Assembly (NCBI GenBank): GCA_030248215.1
Contig: JASANG010000997.1
Coordinates: forward strand, 62,001-126,000
Origin: Enoplolaimus lenunculus
Lineage: Eukaryota; Nematoda; Enoplea; Enoplida; Thoracostomopsidae
Direction: 5' to 3'
DNA length: 64,000 bases
The notes under the pieces are model-generated. The model was not told where the DNA came from and ran no database searches. It worked only from the letters and a program-made list of their open reading frames with translations. This document shows positions 47,701 to 53,628 of this stretch, in pieces. The translations under genes and the position numbers were made by a program. Each line of letters starts with the position of its first letter. The stretch's first letter is position 1.

Positions 47701-50700
47701 CTTCAAATTGAGTCGCTGCAACCCATCTGAAATAAAGCGCAACATTTTCAATTGTGTATAGCATCTATCACCAGTTAGTAATCGGCTTAAATGGCGAATG
47801 CTGGAAAACTGAAATTGCTTACTGTATCTGTTTGGGCAATTGCTAAAGTGTTAATTTCAAAGCTCGCCAATGTTTCGGTCAACATTTGTTACATTTCATC
47901 ATGGTGTTAAGCGCTGTACACATTGAGAATATGGCCTAAAATTAAGGTTTTCGAATTTCGAGGGCAAACTGCAATAATGCTATCATGCATAAACCATTTT
48001 CACATTTGCAAAGTCGTCGCTCTTATGTAAGCTGAGTCTCGACTAGAAAAATTATGCATTTTGGCACAGCCTACGAATTTAAAGAGTTAAGCTCTATTGG
48101 TACGTGCAAGTTTTTGCAGCAAAACCTTTGCACATGCAACTTGCATGTGCAAGTTTGGTCACAAAGCTGATTTGAAGTTCTTGCAGCTGCAAAATATTCA
48201 CTGAAATTCATGCTATTGAATTTAATTCGCATTTGTGAACGTAGTTCAAAGTCACTTGAATTTCTTGCACTTGCAGTATGATTTGTCAATTCGAATGTTT
48301 TTTTTGAAAACAATTGCTGCTGCAAGTATTTCGTGCAAGTTGCAGCTGCAGCTCCCCTGATTGGAATTGCGCAAGGTGCCTCGCCTGGCAGGTGGGGGAT
48401 GTCGGATACTTCACCTTATTTTGCATCAGAACTCGGCATACTTCAGAATTGCGGCCCAGGTAAAGATAACCGGCGGAACGTTTTTCTGTGGGACTACAAC
48501 AGAGTAAGCGCAAGCTTTAGACTAATTGTTTGCTTACGCCAATTAGGCTAAGTAATAAGCTCATTCTTACGCGTAGTCTTAGGCTTACGAATATGATTAT
48601 ACTGCTGTCACGGCCCTATTTTACACAGTGGCCAATTCGTTAAATATAAACAATGAAAATCTGCCAACGGTACAGTTTATTGCTTCCTGTCACTTGGGCT
48701 CAGGGTTGGTTGTTTCCGGAAACTTGGATCGACCGGAAACAACAGAAAAAACGGGGAAACTGAAAATTGTATACTAATGCTTCCGCAAGGGCAGAAACGT
48801 TGTTGGATTATTTGTGAAGTTGAAAAATAGGATTACAAGGATCAAATGATTATTTTATTAAGTATTAACATTTATGATGATAAGCAGACTGCACACACTG
48901 CAGAGTTGTCACATACTTAAAAAAGTGCACATACCAGCTAAGGTGGCCACAAAGTTGCGGGGTTGAGTCTGGCAAAAAAATCTGCAAACAGGATTTGCAG
49001 TTTTATTGGTATGTGAAAAATAATATTAATCAGAAGTTAGGTTCCGAACTAAACGCCGCATTTCAAGCCAGATGCAATTTAATTGCTACATTTTGTAAAA
49101 AATTTGGTTTCGATCCCTGTGAGCGGATACGTGAGCCTGAGCGGCACCACCCTCCTGCTCCGGCAGCACCTGGGACTTACCGTTTCACCCCGTCTTCGTC
49201 AACAAAACTACTCCGATATAACCCGTGTTGCTCGTTATTAATCGCTCCAGTATAACTCATCGTAAGCTCATAGTATTGCCCGTGCTCGAGAGTTCCATTT
49301 AAATTCAACTCAACTATACTCGACTCGTTGAACACCTTTAATCCAGCGGAATCGAGCGAAATTAATGTTAACGGCGACTCAACGGCGCCATGGGATATTT
49401 TCCCTATTAAATCTGTTGTCGTTTCATACACTGGTATCGTGTCACGCGACATTTTGCCTAGTGATTGTGTTGCGATTGAAGATGATTCAACCTCGTCACG
49501 CGACATTTTGCCAATTGAATCTGTTGCGATTGAAGATGATTCAACCTCGTCACGCGACATTTTGCCAATCGATTGTGTAGTGGGACGAACAATAACAGAC
49601 TCAGGCGATATATTAATCATTTGATCCGCGTTTAATACAATGCGATCAGTCGAATTGTGGGCAACGAATATTAATATTGTCAAATTACCTTCAGTAGTAA
49701 ATTGGTCTTGGGTAGCAATTGTAAATTCAGTATTCGGTAAATTAATTTTCAACGTCAAATTGTATCGAATAGGAATGAGAGACACAGGCAGACGGACGGA
49801 TTTCGGAGGAGATGCTGGAATTAACGACGTTTTGTCAGCGATCGCTGTCTCGTCGGCTACCGGAACTTCTGCTTTCGGTTCCTGAAACCAAACCGGATAT
49901 AGCACAAATATTCCACAAAAATTGTGTAGTTTCTGAACACTTTTTAAGTTGGTGTTCACGAATTGTTGCGGTGTTTCTATCTATTTGCCGTAAGGGGGGA
50001 ACCCCCAGGACCTTTTAGCTAAAAAATATTCAGAAATGACACAAATATTGCAAGCAATTGTGTGAAATGGTTAATAGTGAAAAAAAGTGATAATTGTAAA
50101 TTTTGCAAAAAACTCACCTTAGCCTCTGCTGCGATTTCGATCCAAATGCGTGTGAATTTGAACAAAAACGCATAAATTGCAATTAAACCTGTTGACCGCA
50201 ACATCTTAACCATTTTAAGTCGCCTTGAGTTTAAATTATTTATTGCTTCTGCATCAAACTGACACCGGCAAGTGCACTGCCATGGGTTACGGGTCAAATC
50301 CCTATGATGGCCACACTTGTGTTATTCATACTCTGCAAAAAACGGTGAGTCAAATTGACTCTCTCCGAAATAGGCTCTACGGGACTACACAAATTGAGTC
50401 AAAATTCGACTCCACCAGAGTCAAACGTGCGACTCAGTTAGTCGAATTTGACTCTGACGGAGTCGAATTTGACTCAGATTATGTAGTCCCGTAGAGCCTA
50501 TTTCGGAGAGAGTCAATTTGACTCACCATTTCTTGCAGTGTAGATTAACTGACTCGTGTCAAATTGACTCTGTATTCTCATATTGACGGAAACAGAATTC
50601 ACCCTGCGTTTGCCCGAAAATTGTCAAATTTTGACAATTTTACGTATTTGATAATTTGAAAGTTAAAGTTAATTTTTTGTCCCTGAGATGCTACTGTATT

Positions 50701-53628
50701 AACGGAAACCAGTGAATTTACAGGATTTAGAAATTGATTTATTCCACAGGTGTTCTCAATCGTTGTGTGTTTCGTGGCTCCTGGCTGTTTAAATGTAAAC
50801 TTTGTACTTATTTTTCTCCAAATCCATGTAAAGATACTCAGAAATATAGGTCATCGGATCCCGTGTCCGTTCGATACAAAAGCAAAACTGTGGATTTGAA
50901 TAATCATTAATCGATTCCAAGATTATCCGTTTTTCTCAATCCCTATGGCCAGTTTTCCAATGTCGATCCCGCCATTGCTGTGACCAAAAGAAACACTTTA
51001 GTCTTAACCCTCATTCACACGTGACTGTTTTTGCAGCGAGATCTCTCAATTGCAATTTGCAAGCGTATTTGCATCTATAACATGCAACTGCAACTTGCAA
51101 TTGCAAATTGCTAGAATTTGCAGTTGCAAGTTTAATTTTGCACTTTCCAAACAAATCTTGGGAGTGCGAGTTGGAGCTGCTAGCATATTTCATGCTTTTT
51201 GTGACATTTATTCAAACGGAAATCCTATTATTGAACTAATGACTATATTGAAAGTAACTTCCGGCCTGCAACAAGAAAGGTCCTAAAATGTAAGGCCTTT
51301 GTGTTGTCGTAGGTCAACATATGGCAAAATGCCTAAACCTCTGCTATTTTAAAATATAAGAACTAAATATACGATGACGGATACAAAACCTCTGACGGGG
51401 GACACACAATCTATATATTAAAGCAGGAACGCCACATATACGTATTTTTGACAGCGTTCCAGGACCGTATGCAAATTAATACAAGTTTGCAAAGACAAAA
51501 AAATTGGTTTGTAATATGTAATTACAGAAGCATTTGATTGAAAATAATACTTCTGTTTAAATGTTGCTCTGATCTTTCAATATGCTGTATACATTGAAAT
51601 AAATGATTTGGTTGTTTATGTTGTCGCTAAGTTGCAAAGCCTGTGTAAGACTTGCTTAAAAACAAATGCTTTTGAACAACTGCCAAAACCCAGTATAGTA
51701 GGAGAGTTGCACATGTGTTCAACGACGGATTACTGCATTATTAGTAAATAAATCTCAAGAGTGAAGCGAGCGAGAATCCAAACGCATTCTAGTGCTAAAT
51801 CTCTGTATAATTGCCTGGATTTGGGTCAGTATTGCAGTTTTATTTGTTTCAACACAGGAAAAAACAGGGACCCTGGCCAACTGACCCTCTGTAGATCAAT
51901 CGTTGACCTCGAAATTTATATTACTGGAAGATCGAATATTTACATTTGACGTGTGCAGTGTGTTAAATGTTGCCATTTCTGATCACAGAAATTAATCCAC
52001 CCATGTCTAGAACAGATCGAAGACACTCTTAAGTTTTAGCTTAGGCTTAGCCTTGAAGTTTACATATGCCAAAGACCATTTAGTAATAACATTACTAATT
52101 GTGCATAGGCTTTGGCTTTGGCTTAGGTTTGGGTTTAGATTTCGGGCGGCGCTATACTTGTCGTGCGGTGCCGTCCGGTGACGTCCGTACGATACCGTAT
52201 GGTGACGGACGGTGCCGTCCGGTGACGTCCGGCATCGTCCGTCTCCATCCGTCACCGTCCGTCACCATACGGTATCGTACGTGATACGGTGACTGACGGC
52301 GACGGACGGCACCGGACATCTTCAAAAGTATAGCGCCGCCCTAACGGTTGCCTTTCGAATCTTGTTCTACGCACCGATCAGCCTACTTTTCGAATAATCG
52401 TGACTTGGGTTGCCACTTCTTCTGTTGAATGTTGAGCGATTTGATCAAATGAATTTGTCGATTCCAGTGTCGCCAACGTGGACAACTTTGTCACAGGAGC
52501 CCCACCATCGTCGACGCGATTTTGTTGCTGCGCAACCCGGGCGACAAGCTGTTGATTGGCTTGTTGAACGCGATTGAGTCGAACACTGAGCAACACAACA
52601 ACGCACAACAAAATGATGACAACGAAAGTTGCCAACGCAAGCATTGCCATCAACAACGCTGGTTTTGGCCATTGTTTCTAAAAATATTAATAACAAATTG
52701 CAGTTTAATTTAACTTTGGTTGACCATAACTCACGTTATTTACTTAATGATGTCATCTTCACGTTAATTACCCAGTGATGTCATCTTCACGTATCCAGTG
52801 ATGTCATCATGGAATATATTAACTTGAGTGCACGCTATCGCTTACACTATTGGTTAGGAGTTGGTTCATATTCACCGTTCGGCAGTTGTCAGATGGGATA
52901 TAATACTTATTGAATTGAACTAAAAACAAAATTTGCAAGGTTTAAAGGATTAAAAATTCATACGGAAAAGTAAAGTTTTTCATTTAAAATTGCAGTTGAG
53001 TCCAACAGTAGTAGTTTCAGTTAAACGTTTAGAGATGTCGATTTGATCTGAGTTGAATGAGTTACGTTCAGTTGGACAGAATGTATTTACGTCGGAATGT
53101 GTTGACAAGAGCAGAGTTGAATTGTTTTGAGTCGAGTGTATAACTGAACTGAGTTGCGTTTCACTGACCTTACCGGAGTTGAGTCGAGTTGCGTTGACTT
53201 AAGGCAAACTGTGTTGAATTGTTTTCTGTGAAGTTGAGTTAAGTTGCGTTGAATTGAATGGAATCAAGTTAAAAAATTTTCACTTTTGAGCATAACTGAT
53301 AGGACATGAGTTAACTTACATTTCGGAAACTAAAGTTCCGTTGACATGAGTCACGTTGAGTTGAACTGAGTTGACTCGAGTGGTGTTGTGTTGAGTCGAG
53401 CTGAGATGAGTTCTGTTGAGTCGAGTCCAATTTAGACGAGTTGTGTTCAGTTGAGTTGGGTTGCGTTGAGTTGAGGGCAGTTTTAAGGGAACCATTAGTT
53501 GTGGCTGTTGTTGTGTTTGCTGTTGTCGAAAATTGCTTTGGCTGATACACCAAGTCAACCTTGTCTTGAGTAGCGTCGTAGGTGCCACAAAGGCTAGATG
53601 GGTTAACCGAGTCTGCGAGTGACATCAT
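32615..53628 (-). CDS. M1-family aminopeptidase N-like gene, multi-exon
   Basis: This gene encodes a zinc metallopeptidase that would remove N-terminal residues from peptides, probably at the cell surface with the catalytic domain outside. Exons 3-21 (49881 to 32615) join in matching phase to 972 codons plus stop. Numbering from the start of exon 3, residues 1-290 are the N-terminal domain, GAMEN is 377-381, the HEXXH site is HEISH 413-417, the third zinc ligand E436 lies in WLNEGF, and the proton-donor Tyr is about 499 in SYSKG. The C-terminal ERAP1-like helical domain follows from about 600 to the end. Human aminopeptidase N has the same order. Exons 1-2 add 200 residues with a signal-anchor helix, giving about 1172 residues, a little longer than usual. 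Two oddities are an 18-residue tandem repeat inserted in the N-terminal domain and a possible alternative first exon at 50213. Nearly every intron carries MITEs. The catalytic assignment is firm; the exact paralogue (APN, glutamyl or TRH-degrading type) is not resolved. Confidence 0.93.
32878..33010 (+). mobile_element. TTAGGC-array MITE, short copy 12
   Basis: TGTGGGACTGCAATAGAGTA through TTTTTTGCTTGGCTTACGCT to CTGTTCCGCCCCTGTTG. It lies in the aminopeptidase intron between exons 20 and 21, with the array nearly lost. Confidence 0.78.
33297..33378 (-). CDS. aminopeptidase exon 20
   Basis: After the split Arg codon the exon has 27 codons: [20 protein letters not shown] then TDYNVEQ, ending at CAG|GTTAAA in phase 0. 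The open frame runs on to a nearby stop, but the family sequence resumes only in exon 21, so the splice is preferred. Confidence 0.9.
33462..33746. mobile_element. TTGCAGCTGCAA MITE, copy 2
   Basis: CCCTATTCACACGTGCAAAT and AACTTGCACGTGTGAATAGG, an almost perfect terminal inverted repeat. Exon 19-20 intron. Confidence 0.87.
34212..34380. repeat. GTAGCCAGCTCACCTTG repeat, copy 5
   Basis: GTTTGTAGCCAGCTCAACAT to GGGCTGAACCCCCTGATA, downstream of aminopeptidase exon 19 in the intron. Confidence 0.6.
34411..34551 (-). CDS. aminopeptidase exon 19
   Basis: After the split Arg codon the exon reads [20 protein letters not shown], then [20 protein letters not shown] and WDAVEK, ending in phase 2 at AACG|GTAAGT. 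LRxQD(S)..VF..IA....G...VW.F...NW is the family consensus here. Confidence 0.96.
34609..34900 (+). mobile_element. TTAA-flanked MITE, diverged copy 4
   Basis: Left end TTAACCCTTTCTCACATGA, core CACCATTTAGCTATAGGAGC and the AATTGTTAAACACTGTGC segment are recognisable. The right terminus is lost. It lies in the aminopeptidase intron between exons 18 and 19. Confidence 0.65.
34965..35132 (-). CDS. aminopeptidase exon 18
   Basis: The exon completes an Ile codon and reads [20 protein letters not shown], then a C-terminal [15 protein letters not shown], ending in phase 2 at AG|GTAATT. Y..A...G....W.F.W......E......AL.CSK..W.L is a conserved stretch of the ERAP1-like domain. The acceptor CTGTTTCAG directly abuts a 15-bp tandem repeat in the intron. 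Confidence 0.96.
35140..35352 (-). repeat. 15-bp AT-rich tandem repeat
   Basis: About fourteen copies of ACAATTAATTTTCAA with TGATT variants. It occupies the exon 17-18 intron right up to the acceptor of exon 18. The open minus-strand frames ([10 protein letters not shown]) are by-products. Confidence 0.9.
36238..36538. mobile_element. TTGCAGCTGCAA MITE, copy 3
   Basis: CCCTAATCACACGTGCAAGT at the left; CAAAAACTTGCATGTGTAAA plus a second terminus GACGTGTGAATAAGGC at the right. Exon 17-18 intron. Confidence 0.85.
36562..36647 (-). CDS. aminopeptidase exon 17
   Basis: Twenty-eight codons plus two bases, [20 protein letters not shown] to VLD, run between ATTTTAG and GATAT|GTAAGT (phase 2). This is the variable helix pair equivalent to the linker after the middle helical repeats. 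Confidence 0.92.
36918..37068 (-). CDS. aminopeptidase exon 16
   Basis: After the split Arg codon the exon has fifty codons: [20 protein letters not shown], then [20 protein letters not shown] and a terminal VFK|GTAATT. Y.I...LSSYL..E....AW......L matches the second helical repeat of the C-terminal domain. Confidence 0.94.
37477..37532 (-). CDS. aminopeptidase exon 15
   Basis: Eighteen codons plus two bases, [18 protein letters not shown], run from CTTCAG to CACG|GTAAGT. The pattern matches R.....DA..LA (RAQ.INDAFNLAR in vertebrate enzymes) in the first helices of the ERAP1-like domain. Confidence 0.93.
37625..37792 (+). mobile_element. TTAGGC-array MITE, right end truncated, copy 13
   Basis: GGGGCCCAACGTTTTTCTGT, the HindIII-like AAGCTTAAGCTT block, two arrays, then CTTACAATACTGTTCG where it stops; in the exon 14-15 intron. 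Confidence 0.75.
38463..38605 (-). CDS. aminopeptidase exon 14
   Basis: After the split Ala codon the exon reads [20 protein letters not shown], then [21 protein letters not shown](F/Y)Y(K/R)VNYD..NW is one of the best-conserved M1 signatures and starts the C-terminal domain. The donor is AAG|GTTAGT, phase 0. Confidence 0.96.
38732..38815 (+). rRNA. fragment of 18S rRNA 3' region in an intron
   Basis: The sequence contains GCCCTTTGTACACACCGCCC, GTCGCTACTACCGATTGGAT, then TTTAGTGAGGCCCTCGGACT, the near-universal eukaryotic 18S segment close to its 3' end. Only about 80 bp are present; neither flank continues as rRNA. It lies in the intron between aminopeptidase exons 13 and 14, on the strand opposite to the gene. 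It is a fragment, not a functional rRNA gene. Confidence 0.85.
39170..39440 (+). mobile_element. TTAA-flanked MITE carrying a tRNA-like sequence, copy 2
   Basis: Intact 271-bp copy in the exon 13-14 intron of the aminopeptidase: TTAACCCTTTCTCACAT at the left, ATGTGAGAAGGGGTTAA at the right. On the minus strand the tRNA-like core reads TAGCTGAGTGGTGATGG, loop CTCCCAC (anticodon CCC if folded as tRNA-Gly) and GGAGTTCGAATCCTAGC. Confidence 0.85.
39719..39801 (-). CDS. aminopeptidase exon 13
   Basis: The exon completes a Gly codon and reads [15 protein letters not shown], then [12 protein letters not shown], ending in phase 1 at ATAG|GTAAGT. YKWHIPI corresponds to the family's W.IP..Y strand in the beta-sandwich domain. 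Confidence 0.93.
39841..39998. repeat. TTAGGC MITE relic, copy 14
   Basis: GAACTGGGGGTGGAACAGTA and ACTGTGACGACCCTC remain; the array is almost gone. Exon 12-13 intron. Confidence 0.5.
40076..40305 (-). CDS. aminopeptidase exon 12
   Basis: Seventy-six codons plus two bases run from GTTACAG to TTTGG|GTAAGT. The exon contains [19 protein letters not shown], the conserved W..Q.GYPVV block, then SQSRYVLN, the strand that ends the catalytic module. Phase 0 in, phase 2 out. Confidence 0.95.
40383..40556. repeat. GTAGCCAGCTCACCTTG repeat, copy 6
   Basis: CCATGGCCGGAGGGGCATTA to GGCGAGCTGGTTACGG in reverse orientation, just upstream of exon 12 (exon 11-12 intron). Confidence 0.6.
40795..41120. mobile_element. 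AACGCAACGC MITE, diverged copy 4
   Basis: ATATTCTGTGTAGAAAAGAA with CGCTTGTTGCGTTTTTGG at the left, CAAAACGCAACGCCCGCTGG with TACATTTTGAACC at the right; exon 11-12 intron. Confidence 0.65.
41244..41309 (-). CDS. aminopeptidase exon 11
   Basis: Twenty-two codons, [20 protein letters not shown] then SW, lie between TTTTCAG and donor TGG|GTAACC, phase 0. YL....Y.NA...DLW.AF is the family pattern. The frame stays open for a few more codons past the donor, but the phase and sequence of exon 12 fit the cut used here. Confidence 0.88.
41418..41926. mobile_element. GTCCGTCACCG MITE split by an AACGCAACGC element
   Basis: CTTAGGGATGCGGTATACTT at the left, AAGTATATCGCAACCCTAAG at the right. An AACGCAACGC palindrome (41470..41813) sits inside. 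Exon 10-11 intron. Confidence 0.78.
41470..41813. mobile_element. AACGCAACGC palindromic MITE, copy 2 (nested)
   Basis: AAGAGTGCATGATACCC, CAAGAGTATGCAACTGGGTA, and on the right CCCAGTTGCACACTCTTGTT. Arms of about 90 bp are inverted around a ~130-bp centre. Confidence 0.85.
41930..42145. mobile_element. TAGCACCTATCACC MITE, copy 3
   Basis: TCTAGCACATATCACCAG, core AGGTCCGAAATTGAGTACG and GGATAGATGCATTTGCACG; exon 10-11 intron, immediately right of the GTCCGTC element. Confidence 0.75.
42176..42385. mobile_element. TA-flanked palindromic MITE, copy 6
   Basis: Both arms are of the TTTTCCTGA type; ends GTGTAAAAAATGCTGAGTC and CACCTTTTTTACAGTG. It lies in the intron between aminopeptidase exons 10 and 11. 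Confidence 0.82.
42533..42592 (-). CDS. aminopeptidase exon 10
   Basis: Twenty codons, [20 protein letters not shown], lie between TTTCAG and GTTAAT, both in phase 0. The GAS.LRML..Y.GE..F..G pattern is standard for M1 enzymes right after the catalytic Tyr. A TATATG microsatellite lies just upstream in the intron (42593..42660). Confidence 0.94.
42593..42662. repeat. TATATG microsatellite
   Basis: Alternating TATATATG units directly beside the acceptor of aminopeptidase exon 10. Confidence 0.9.
42762..43045. mobile_element. AACGCAACGC palindromic MITE, copy 3
   Basis: CACAAGAGTGGATGATTACA and GTATCATGCACTCTTGGTG; exon 9-10 intron. Confidence 0.8.
43248..43379 (-). CDS. aminopeptidase exon 9: catalytic Tyr
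   Basis: Forty-four codons begin [18 protein letters not shown], pass HPLVVPI and end [14 protein letters not shown]. The Tyr of SYSK is the conserved transition-state-stabilising residue (ISYSKGAS across the split with exon 10). Phase 0 at both ends. Confidence 0.96.
43489..43914 (+). mobile_element. TTAGGC-array MITE with higher-order repeat, copy 15
   Basis: The largest copy, 426 bp. GGCCCATGTAAAGATCACAG and TTCGCCCCTGTTCTTTACAT enclose six to seven units of GGAATATGCTCATTCTCACG plus three to five TTAGGC. The array gives open frames in both directions (Leu-Arg and Leu-Ser repeats). Exon 8-9 intron. Confidence 0.9.
44231..44347 (-). CDS. aminopeptidase exon 8: third zinc ligand
   Basis: Thirty-nine codons read [20 protein letters not shown], then [19 protein letters not shown]. 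The Glu of NEGF is the third zinc ligand, 18 residues after the second His of HEXXH, the exact family spacing. The acceptor is TATAG|TGG and the donor ATG|GTATTG, both phase 0. Confidence 0.96.
44608..44765. repeat. GTAGCCAGCTCACCTTG repeat, copy 7
   Basis: GACCTGTACCCAGTTCAGCA to GACTGAGCGTCCTTGGCTTC; exon 7-8 intron. Confidence 0.5.
45045..45199 (-). CDS. aminopeptidase exon 7: GAMEN and HEXXH
   Basis: The exon completes the Asp of [19 protein letters not shown] and continues [15 protein letters not shown] to [18 protein letters not shown] is the exopeptidase motif that holds the substrate N-terminus. HEISH supplies two zinc ligands and the catalytic Glu. The usual vertebrate form is HELAH, so Ile-Ser at the variable positions is a mild variation. 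The donor is CAG|GTTAGT, phase 0. Confidence 0.97.
46023..46143 (-). CDS. aminopeptidase exon 6
   Basis: The acceptor ATTTCAG|TTCCGC opens [15 protein letters not shown], then [15 protein letters not shown], ending in phase 1 at TTAG|GTAAAT. This is the conserved strand and helix (W.RPE and FPLPKLDQ) just before the GAMEN strand. It follows exon 5 in phase 0 as [11 protein letters not shown], which matches family members. Confidence 0.95.
47114..47231 (-). CDS. aminopeptidase exon 5
   Basis: The acceptor TTTTCAG completes the Asp codon and reads [20 protein letters not shown], then [10 protein letters not shown], ending KVK|GTGAGT in phase 0. [12 protein letters not shown] matches the family's conserved PxMSTYLLAF strand. 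No ORF of useful length marks this exon; it was found by matching splice phase and family sequence. Confidence 0.93.
47465..47567. repeat. GTCCGTCACCG MITE end at the exon 4 splice donor
   Basis: On the minus strand the intron begins GTAAGGGTTGCGCTTCGCCG. TAAGGGTTGCGC matches the family terminus TTAGGGTTGCGC at eleven of twelve positions. The other end is not identified. Confidence 0.5.
47568..47726 (-). CDS. aminopeptidase exon 4: PCFDEP segment
   Basis: The exon completes the split Arg codon (CG|A) and continues [20 protein letters not shown], then [17 protein letters not shown]. The PCFDEPAF block is characteristic of M1 peptidases. It ends in phase 2 at AGA|GTAAGG. The donor overlaps the terminal CCCTTA of a MITE of the GTCCGTC type lying in the intron. 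Confidence 0.95.
47745..47937. mobile_element. TAGCACCTATCACC MITE, copy 4
   Basis: GTGTATAGCATCTATCACCA and GCTGTACACATTGAGAATAT, core eroded; it begins about 19 bp from the acceptor of aminopeptidase exon 4. Confidence 0.7.
48095..48357. mobile_element. TTGCAGCTGCAA MITE, copy 4
   Basis: GGTACGTGCAAGTTTTTGCA and GTGCAAGTTGCAGCTGCAGC; ends worn. Exon 3-4 intron. Confidence 0.72.
48453..48633 (+). mobile_element. TTAGGC-array MITE, copy 16
   Basis: GGCCCAGGTAAAGATAACCG and ACGGCCCTATTTTACACAG; the array is reduced. Exon 3-4 intron. Confidence 0.75.
49181..49881 (-). CDS. aminopeptidase exon 3: N-terminal beta domain
   Basis: The exon runs from acceptor TTTCAG|GAACCG to donor AAACG|GTAAGT, 233 codons plus two bases. 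It has the family signatures [15 protein letters not shown] near residues 30-44, [14 protein letters not shown] near 65-78 and [12 protein letters not shown] near 220-231. Between residues 104 and about 169 sit four tandem copies of an 18-residue unit ([18 protein letters not shown] and variants) that the family normally lacks. Several N-glycosylation sequons (NLT, NST, NIS, NES, NGT) fit an extracellular domain. Confidence 0.93.
50118..50213 (-). CDS. possible alternative first exon of the aminopeptidase
   Basis: The frame [18 protein letters not shown] continues to IAAEAK and ends at an excellent donor, AAG|GTGAGT, phase 0, only about 240 bp upstream of exon 3. It holds one moderately hydrophobic segment that could act as a signal anchor. 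Splicing to exon 3 would give a 1004-residue enzyme without the exon 1-2 head and stalk. No clear acceptor precedes it, so it reads better as a first exon from a second promoter than as an internal exon. It could also be fortuitous. Confidence 0.4.
50331..50540. mobile_element. TA-flanked palindromic MITE, copy 7
   Basis: 210 bp, TA on both sides, both arms of the CTACGGGA type. It lies just upstream of the possible alternative first exon of the aminopeptidase. Confidence 0.88.
51007..51195. mobile_element. TTGCAGCTGCAA MITE, left part
   Basis: CCCTCATTCACACGTGACTG and several ACTTGCAATTGCAA copies; the right terminus is not found. Confidence 0.65.
51999..52142 (+). repeat. TTAGGC MITE fragment, copy 17
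   Basis: CCCATGTCTAGAACAGATCG and hexamer-like TTTAGCTTAGGCTTAGCC; it ends directly against the GTCCGTC-type MITE at 52143. Confidence 0.55.
52143..52345. mobile_element. GTCCGTCACCG MITE, copy 5
   Basis: GGGCGGCGCTATACTTGTCG and AAGTATAGCGCCGCCCT are perfect 16-bp terminal repeats. The interior is an imperfect palindrome of GTCCGGTGACGTCCG units. It lies just downstream of the proposed donor of aminopeptidase exon 2. Confidence 0.87.
52387..52677 (-). CDS. aminopeptidase exon 2: transmembrane helix and stalk
   Basis: The acceptor ATTTTTAG|AAACAATGG opens a phase-0 frame that begins [13 protein letters not shown]. It contains a textbook hydrophobic helix ([15 protein letters not shown]) and then a Gln/Asn-rich, coiled-coil-like and Ser/Thr-rich stalk up to QVTIIRK. 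That is the usual layout between the tail and the catalytic region of membrane aminopeptidases. The proposed donor AAA|GTAGGC is weak; AAGTCACG and GAAGTGGC are other phase-0 choices just upstream. Phase 0 fits exon 3. Confidence 0.6.
53030..53480. repeat. degenerate GAGTTG repeat across an exon boundary
   Basis: Units such as GTTGAGTTGA, GAGTCGAG and GTTGCGTTGA fill intron sequence and the 3' half of aminopeptidase exon 1. Confidence 0.75.
53320..53628 (-). CDS. aminopeptidase exon 1: start codon and Ser/Thr/Gln-rich head
   Basis: The open frame starts [10 protein letters not shown] directly after an in-frame TGA. It runs 103 codons to a very good donor (AAT|GTAAGT), phase 0. Residues 50-95 are repeats of the type [12 protein letters not shown] and STQ. 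They are encoded by a degenerate GAGTTG-type repeat that continues past the donor into the intron (53030..53480). In a type II protein this would be the cytoplasmic tail, so its NS(S/T) sequons would not be glycosylated. Joining to exon 2 rests on phase and splice-site quality only. The exon could also be a transcribed repeat without conserved function. Confidence 0.55.

Noticed and set aside
52007-52255. 82-codon minus frame starting [14 protein letters not shown]
   Set aside because: It is derived from the GTCCGTC palindromic array of a MITE.
52378-53311. Exons 1 and 2 as a separate small membrane protein ending at the stop at 52378
   Set aside because: Possible, but the tail-helix-stalk order, same strand, phase 0 and position just before the catalytic exons make an aminopeptidase N-terminus more economical. 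Kept as a caveat.
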